From NCBI RefSeq assembly GCF_033446685.1, contig NZ_JAWQLY010000004.1, positions 1 through 64,000 of the forward strand: a stretch of 64,000 nucleotides of DNA, written 5' to 3'. Below, in pieces: positions 59,307-64,000 of the stretch; positions within the stretch are counted from its first letter, which is position 1; each line of letters begins with the position of its first letter. The stretch comes from Modicisalibacter sp033446685. Lineage in GTDB: Bacteria > Pseudomonadota > Gammaproteobacteria > Pseudomonadales > Halomonadaceae. The notes under the pieces are model-generated. The model was not told where the DNA came from. It did not search any database and worked only from the letters and a program-made list of their open reading frames with translations. A program made the position numbers and the translations under genes.

Positions 59307-61115
59307 ATGGCCAGTTATCAGGCGCCGTTGCGCGACATGCGCTTCGTGCTCAACGAGGTTTTTCAGGCCGGTGAGGAGTGGGCCGCGATGCCGGGAACCA
59401 CCGAGGTCACCCCCGACCTTGCCGAGGCCATCCTGGAGGAGGGCGCGCGCGTCACACGGGCCGAGTTGTTTCCGCTCAACCAGAGCGGCGACGCCGAAGG
59501 CTGTCGCTTCGAGGCGGGCCGGGTCACCACGCCGCGAGGCTTCAAGGAGGCCCAGCGGACGCTGGCCGAGGGGGGCTGGTTCGGCCTGGGGGGCAACCCC
59601 GACTATGCCGGCCAGGGTCTGCCCAAGCTGCTCACCGTCGCCTTCGAGGAGATGCTCTACGCCAGCAATGCCAGTTTTGCGCTGTACCCGGCATTGAATA
59701 CCGGGGCGGCTCTGTTGCTCGACCATCACGCCTCGGCGCCGATCAAGCAGCGCTACCTGCCGAAGATGTACGCCGGCGAGTGGCTGGGCAGCATGTGCCT
59801 GACCGAGCCGCATTGCGGCACCGACCTGGGATTGATCAAGACCCGGGCCGTGCCCAACGCGGACGACGATACCTATGCCATCAGCGGCAGCAAGATATGG
59901 ATCACTGGTGGCGAGCATGACATGGTCGACAACATCGTCCATCTGGTGCTGGCCAAGTTGCCCGATGCCCCCGAGGGCACGAGGGGTATCTCGTTGTTCC
60001 TGGTGCCCAAGCGCAAGGTCGCCGAGGACGGCTCGCTGGGCGAGGCCAATGGGGTCAGCTGCGGCGGGCTGGAACACAAGATGGGCATCAAGGGCAGCGC
60101 GACCTGCGTGATGCACTTCGAGGGAGCCGAAGGCGTGCTGATCGGCGAGCCGCATCAGGGGGTGGCGACGATGTTCACGATGATGAACTACGAGCGACTG
60201 TCGATCGGTATCCAGGGGCTGGGGCTGGGCGAAGTGGCCTACCAGAGCGCCATGGACTTCGCCCGCGAGCGCCGGCAGAGCCGCGCTCCGGGCGGTGCCC
60301 AGCACCCCGATCAGCCCGCGGATCCGATCCTGGTGCACCCCGACGTGCGGCGCATGGCGCTGAACGTGCGTGCCTGGAACGAGGGCGGGCGTGCCTTTGC
60401 CGCCTTCGTTGCGCAGCAGCTCGATCGTGCCAAGTTCCATTCCGAGGAGGCTGTACGTGACGAGGCCGAGGCGCTGGTTGCACTGCTCACCCCCGTGGCC
60501 AAGGCGTTCTTGACCGATCGTGGCTTCGAGGCGACGGTCGAGGCCCAGCAGATCTACGGCGGCAGTGGCTATTGCGTGGAGTGGGGGGCCGAGCAGTACG
60601 TGCGCGACGCGCGCATCGCGATGATCTACGAAGGCACCAACGGCGTTCAGGCCATGGATCTGATGGGTCGCAAGCTCGCCCGCAATCGTGGCCGCTATCT
60701 CGTACAGTTCATCGCGGCCATGCGCGATGATCTCGGCGAGCGTGCCGAGCCCGAACTGCACGACTCGCATACGCGCATCTCGCTGGCCCTGGTGCTGCTC
60801 GAGAACGTCACGGCCGACGTGCTGGGGCGGGGCGAGAAGCACCCCGAGGAACTCGGTGCCGCGGCGGCCGATTACCTCAACCTGCTGGGCCATGTCGCCT
60901 ACGCCTGGATGTGGTGGAAGATGATGCGTGCCGCACAGCGCGGACTACAAGAAGGCGGCGGCGCCGGTGAGCGCTTCTACCGTGCCAAGCTGGCGGTCGG
61001 CCGCCATTACTTGACTCGCATGTTGCCGCGCATCGAGGCCTTGGAGAGACAGATCGAGGCGGGCGCCGAGCCGTTGATGAATCTGGCCGAAGAGGACTTC
61101 TATCCGCAGGGTTGA
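59307..61115 (+). CDS. Acyl-CoA dehydrogenase (long, DmdC/FadE-like type)
   Basis: This 602-aa flavoenzyme begins with the APLRDMRFVLNEV segment found in the ~600-aa branch of acyl-CoA dehydrogenases that includes methylmercaptopropionyl-CoA dehydrogenase DmdC. FAD/substrate motifs are CLTEPHCGTDLGLIKT and KIWITGGEHD, and the catalytic Glu is in YEGTNGVQAMDLMGRKL near residue 430. An extra C-terminal domain follows. It introduces a trans-2 double bond into an acyl-CoA; chain specificity cannot be told. AGGAG lies 7 bp before the ATG. It is monocistronic. Confidence 0.92.
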   Translation: MASYQAPLRDMRFVLNEVFQAGEEWAAMPGTTEVTPDLAEAILEEGARVTRAELFPLNQSGDAEGCRFEAGRVTTPRGFKEAQRTLAEGGWFGLGGNPDYAGQGLPKLLTVAFEEMLYASNASFALYPALNTGAALLLDHHASAPIKQRYLPKMYAGEWLGSMCLTEPHCGTDLGLIKTRAVPNADDDTYAISGSKIWITGGEHDMVDNIVHLVLAKLPDAPEGTRGISLFLVPKRKVAEDGSLGEANGVSCGGLEHKMGIKGSATCVMHFEGAEGVLIGEPHQGVATMFTMMNYERLSIGIQGLGLGEVAYQSAMDFARERRQSRAPGGAQHPDQPADPILVHPDVRRMALNVRAWNEGGRAFAAFVAQQLDRAKFHSEEAVRDEAEALVALLTPVAKAFLTDRGFEATVEAQQIYGGSGYCVEWGAEQYVRDARIAMIYEGTNGVQAMDLMGRKLARNRGRYLVQFIAAMRDDLGERAEPELHDSHTRISLALVLLENVTADVLGRGEKHPEELGAAAADYLNLLGHVAYAWMWWKMMRAAQRGLQEGGGAGERFYRAKLAVGRHYLTRMLPRIEALERQIEAGAEPLMNLAEEDFYPQG

Positions 61116-61181
61116 ATGGCCGCTGAGGGAGTCCCATCATGCGTTAAGACTTCAATAGCAGAGCGTGATATAACCAGCCGA

Positions 61182-61203
61182 GGCCACCGTACCCACGGTG
61201 GCC
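61182..61203 (+). terminator. Hairpin after the acyl-CoA dehydrogenase gene
   Basis: Perfect 9-bp stem GGCCACCGT / ACGGTGGCC with a 4-nt loop (ACCC), 67 bp after the dehydrogenase stop. Only a weak T-rich stretch follows, so termination may be partial. Confidence 0.55.
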
Positions 61204-61246
61204 GATTCGATTTAATCGGGCGGTGGCGAAGGCGGGCGAGCGCGGA

Positions 61247-62374
61247 ATGAAGGTATGGGGGCGGCGGTTCGCGGCGCGTGGCTGGCGTGTGGTGGTGGGA
61301 GACGCCAATTCACCACTGCAGCGCATGCACTTGGCATTTCTTTTCTTCGCTGCCTGGGTCGGCGCTTTTTCGGGGGCATTCAACGTGGTGTTGTCGTTGA
61401 GCCCGCCGCTCTATGGTCTGGCTCTCGAGGGTTTTGCCTCGATCGTGCTGTGGATGTGGTATCGCTCGCGCTGGCGCGCCGATGCCGAGCGTATGGCCTG
61501 GTGGTTCTGCCTGATGATCATCTTCGTGATGATGCCGATCAACTGGCTGTTCAACCAGGGCATGTCGGGGCCGACACTGATGTTCTTCCTGATGGCGGCG
61601 GCCTACTCGCTGGGAGTGATTCCCGCCCATGGCTGGCGGCGCTGGTTGGTCCTGGCCGGGTTTCTGATCATGCCGGCGCTGATGATCCTGCTCGAAAGCC
61701 GCCACCCGCGCTGGGTTGAGGCCTATCCCAGCGTCGCCCAGCGGGCCACCGACCTGATCGTCAGCTATTACCTCAACGTGGCTATCCTGCTGATCATGGT
61801 CAGCGGGCACATTCGTCGCGTGAAGAGCGAGCAGCGCCTCAGTCGCGACTATGCGGCGCGCTTGCGCGAACAGGCGCGGCGCGACAGCTTGACCGGCCTG
61901 CTCAATCACGCTGCCTTTCATGCCACGGCCGAAGCACGACTGGCGCTGGCGGGCGATCGGTCGCCGGGCTGGGCGCTGGTGATCTACGACCTCGATCACT
62001 TCAAGCAGGTCAATGACAAGTATGGCCATCCATACGGCGACAAGGTGTTGCTGCACTTCGCCGCGCTGCTCAGCGAAGTCGCCCAGCTATATGATGCGAT
62101 CGTCGGGCGTTGTGGTGGCGAGGAGTTCTGTGTCCTGATGCCGCGCGCCTCGCAGGCATTGATCGAGACCTTCGATGGTCGTCTTCGCGAACGGTGCTGT
62201 TCACAGCCGCTGGCCCAGGGAGAGATTCATTTCAGTGGCGGTGGCGCGCTGGCCCCCGAGGAGGGCTCGGTGACGCTGTGGTTCGAGCGGGCCGACCGAG
62301 CGCTGTATGCCGCCAAGCATGCCGGGCGTGACCGGTTGATCGTCAGTGACGACCGGCTCACCCTATCTCGCTAG
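61247..62374 (+). CDS. Membrane diguanylate cyclase (GGDEF domain)
   Basis: This protein of about 375 aa has an N-terminal region of six or so membrane helices (about residues 25-195, MASE2-like arrangement) and a C-terminal GGDEF domain from about 215. The domain has DSLTGLLNHAAF, YDLDHFKQVNDKYGHPYGD and the active-site loop RCGGEEFCVLM intact. It should make cyclic di-GMP in response to a membrane signal. No EAL domain and no clear RxxD inhibition site were seen. ATG 61247 is used; GTG at 61223 is an alternative. Confidence 0.9.
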   Translation: MKVWGRRFAARGWRVVVGDANSPLQRMHLAFLFFAAWVGAFSGAFNVVLSLSPPLYGLALEGFASIVLWMWYRSRWRADAERMAWWFCLMIIFVMMPINWLFNQGMSGPTLMFFLMAAAYSLGVIPAHGWRRWLVLAGFLIMPALMILLESRHPRWVEAYPSVAQRATDLIVSYYLNVAILLIMVSGHIRRVKSEQRLSRDYAARLREQARRDSLTGLLNHAAFHATAEARLALAGDRSPGWALVIYDLDHFKQVNDKYGHPYGDKVLLHFAALLSEVAQLYDAIVGRCGGEEFCVLMPRASQALIETFDGRLRERCCSQPLAQGEIHFSGGGALAPEEGSVTLWFERADRALYAAKHAGRDRLIVSDDRLTLSR

Positions 62375-62435
62375 CTCAACCGATATGACTGTGAGCTGAA
62401 GACGATTGCTGACCGTGCAAGTTAGCGGGCCCGCT

Positions 62436-62454
62436 CGACACGGGGCCCGTGTCG
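62436..62454. terminator. Hairpin between convergent GGDEF and DUF1206 genes
   Basis: CGACACG / CGTGTCG with a G+C-rich 5-nt centre lies in the 81-bp gap between the convergent genes. There is no T run, so a terminator role is only suggested by position. Confidence 0.35.
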
Positions 62455-62455
62455 C

Positions 62456-63340
62456 TCACGGGTCCACGTTGCGAAAGCGGGCATTGACGAAGCAGTAAAC
62501 GGCATACGCGACCAGGCCCAGTGCGACCGTGCCCAGTAGCCAGGGACCGAACGGCTGGCGAGCCAGCACGTTGAGCGCGCCGCCCAGCCCCTGGGCCTCG
62601 CTCGGGTCGGTGCGTACCGCGGCGACACACAGAAAGCCGCCGATGATCATGAAGACCACGCCTCGTGCGCTCAGTCCCCAGCGGGTCGCGGCCTCGGCGA
62701 GCCGGCGCTGGGTGGCGCTCATCTCGACCATACGCCAGTTCTCGAGATAGGAGCGCATGATGGCCCGCCACATCTGGCGCAGGCCGACACAGGCAAAGCC
62801 GACCCCGACCGCAAAGACCAGATAGACCCCGCCGGGGTGGCTCATCAACTCCGCCGTTCGATCGGTTGGAGAGGTATTGCCGGTGGCGGCGTTGCGTAGC
62901 AGATTGAAACTGTAAAGCGCCAGACTGATGTAAATGCCGCTGCTGATCAGAAAACCCAGGCGCGCACCAAGGGCGCGCATGCCAAGACCCAGGTTCTCGG
63001 TGTCGATCAAGGCCTGCAGCAGACGCCACACGGCATAGGCGAGCAGGCCCAGGCTCAGCAACGCCAGCATGAGACCGCCGAACGGCTGGCTGGCCAGGTG
63101 GGTTATTGCCTCCTTGGTGCCGACATTGTTGCCCCCCAGCCCGGTGGCGGCGAGGGACGCCAGGACGCCGATGATCAAAAAGACCACGCCTTTGGCGACA
63201 TAGCCGCAGCGCGCGATGACGCGAACGGTGCGTCTCACTAGGGGGGAGCGCGACTTAAGGGTGCGAACCGTGTTGAAAAGGGTCGCCAGCATCGTCAAGA
63301 GCGGCCCTAACTGTCGGCCAGGAGGGGATTGTAGGCTCAT
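62456..63340 (-). CDS. DUF1206 membrane protein
   Basis: This 294-aa protein has six hydrophobic helices arranged as three repeats of a two-helix unit. Each repeat starts with a basic, aromatic motif (ARCGYVAKGVVFLIIG near residue 44, then GARLGFLISSGIYIS, then RWGLSARGVVFMIIGG), the DUF1206 pattern. Function is unknown. Its ATG overlaps the stop of the upstream 134-aa gene (ATGA), so it is the second gene of a coupled pair. Confidence 0.88.
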   Translation of the reverse strand: MSLQSPPGRQLGPLLTMLATLFNTVRTLKSRSPLVRRTVRVIARCGYVAKGVVFLIIGVLASLAATGLGGNNVGTKEAITHLASQPFGGLMLALLSLGLLAYAVWRLLQALIDTENLGLGMRALGARLGFLISSGIYISLALYSFNLLRNAATGNTSPTDRTAELMSHPGGVYLVFAVGVGFACVGLRQMWRAIMRSYLENWRMVEMSATQRRLAEAATRWGLSARGVVFMIIGGFLCVAAVRTDPSEAQGLGGALNVLARQPFGPWLLGTVALGLVAYAVYCFVNARFRNVDP

Positions 63341-63741
63341 GCCTCGTCCGCAGATTGGACGGACTCTGCTGCCATACGCTTGTGAATGGCCAATGGTTGC
63401 AGCAGCGCGAGAACGCTGAGGTAGTCGACCAGGCTGTCGTTGACCAGCACGAAGAAGTGCGACTTGGGATCGGTTTCGACCTGGATCAGGTAGCGCACGC
63501 CCTCAAATGCATGTCGAAAAGCATCGCTCAGTATGGCGCCTTCCACCGGCGCATAGATGGTATAGACGCCCTTAACGGTTTCATAGGCCGTATAGCCCGC
63601 TTCTCTGAGAAAGCGCTCCAGTGTCTCCGGCGCGCTAGCGCGGTCTCCATGAAGCAGCTCGACCAACATATTGCTTTGTTTGACCAGCCGGCCATCGGTA
63701 TGCCGGTAAACGCCGCACCCTGGCACATCGTCTCTGAACAT
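63337..63741 (-). CDS. Hypothetical protein coupled to DUF1206
   Basis: This 134-aa soluble protein with mixed alpha/beta character (GYTAYETVKGVYTIYAP, YLIQVETDPKSHFFVLVND) has no recognised family. A strong AGGAGGTGG ribosome site lies 7 bp upstream. Its stop overlaps the DUF1206 start by 4 bp, so the two proteins probably work together. No signal peptide or membrane helix is evident. Confidence 0.75.
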   Translation of the reverse strand: MFRDDVPGCGVYRHTDGRLVKQSNMLVELLHGDRASAPETLERFLREAGYTAYETVKGVYTIYAPVEGAILSDAFRHAFEGVRYLIQVETDPKSHFFVLVNDSLVDYLSVLALLQPLAIHKRMAAESVQSADEA

Positions 63742-64000
63742 GAATCACCACCTCCTGAATAACCGGCATTGGCGCCTTGCTTCGCCAGTGTACGTTGACC
63801 TCAACCGGCCCACAAACGTCGATTTATCCGTTAAACACCCTTTTGTCGCCATTAAGAGACACTGTAGAGCGCTGATTAGACTAAAGTTAACGTCGCGTTC
63901 ATGGTGAGCGTCAGATATTAGCAACGTTTAATGAAAGTTTAGCGTCCAGAGCGAGAATGGACAGCTCATAAACGCAAGAGAATTTTGTTTAAGTGCATGT
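63742..64000. other. Upstream region at the window edge
   Basis: The last 259 bp are A+T-richer than the flanks, with no gene fully inside. They should contain the promoter of the 134-aa/DUF1206 pair on the minus strand; no specific element stands out. Confidence 0.35.

Noticed and set aside
59058..60893. 611-aa minus-strand frame opposite the acyl-CoA dehydrogenase
   Set aside because: The plus-strand gene has all catalytic motifs; the minus frame is a byproduct of codon bias.

Overview
The window comes from a G+C-rich, aerobic gammaproteobacterium, most likely a halophilic Halomonas/Chromohalobacter-type organism. This is inferred from a BCCT betaine transporter, several Na+-coupled carriers (SSS, NSS), Gac/Rsm-type small RNAs, a KGG stress protein and the high G+C with dense ATGA/GTGA overlaps. 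No rRNA, tRNA, insertion sequence, prophage or CRISPR array was seen.

Layout. 0.2-11.1 kb is an oxidative xylose/xyloside unit: a divergent ROK repressor, a Caulobacter-XylB-like dehydrogenase, an SMP-30 lactonase, a CUT1 ABC transporter, a GH43 beta-xylosidase and an IlvD/Edd dehydratase, closed by a GntR regulator. Matching palindromes mark likely operators for both regulators. 12-19 kb holds argE, wrbA, and an AraC regulator divergent from an operon of a 49-aa membrane peptide, an SSS symporter, a ketopantoate-reductase-like dehydrogenase and a BKACE enzyme. 19-31 kb is DNA repair and household genes (sbcCD, nfi, DUF1415, OsmC, a GMC oxidoreductase), an amidoligase/glutaminase-like pair and a Kef-type antiporter.

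31.5-40.6 kb is the least understood region: creatininase family, GTP cyclohydrolase II homologue, RibD reductase domain, LPG-synthase-like membrane protein, methyltransferase, GT4 glycosyltransferase, degenerate PTPS/QueD homologue, MDR dehydrogenase, CDP-alcohol phosphatidyltransferase and a TSUP permease. These suggest a pathway that starts from GTP and makes a modified pyrimidine or pterin compound, perhaps membrane-linked. Several of its convergent genes overlap antiparallel, one by about 816 bp.

40.7-45 kb has an M14-type deacylase, dusA and a chemoreceptor. 45.1-48.1 kb contains three putative CsrB/RsmZ-type small RNAs, each with GGA-bearing hairpin loops, a terminator and an upstream GacA-box-like palindrome. 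A Crp/Fnr regulator and two small proteins lie among them. 48.1-64 kb has SOS-controlled umuDC, a KGG protein and DUF2795, a MarR/NSS divergent pair, cobA, a CBS-DUF294 protein with an exonuclease, a BCCT carrier, an acyl-CoA dehydrogenase, a diguanylate cyclase and a DUF1206 membrane protein coupled to an unknown gene.

All functions are read from sequence by eye. Starts were chosen from Shine-Dalgarno placement and overlaps; TSS and RNA ends are estimates.
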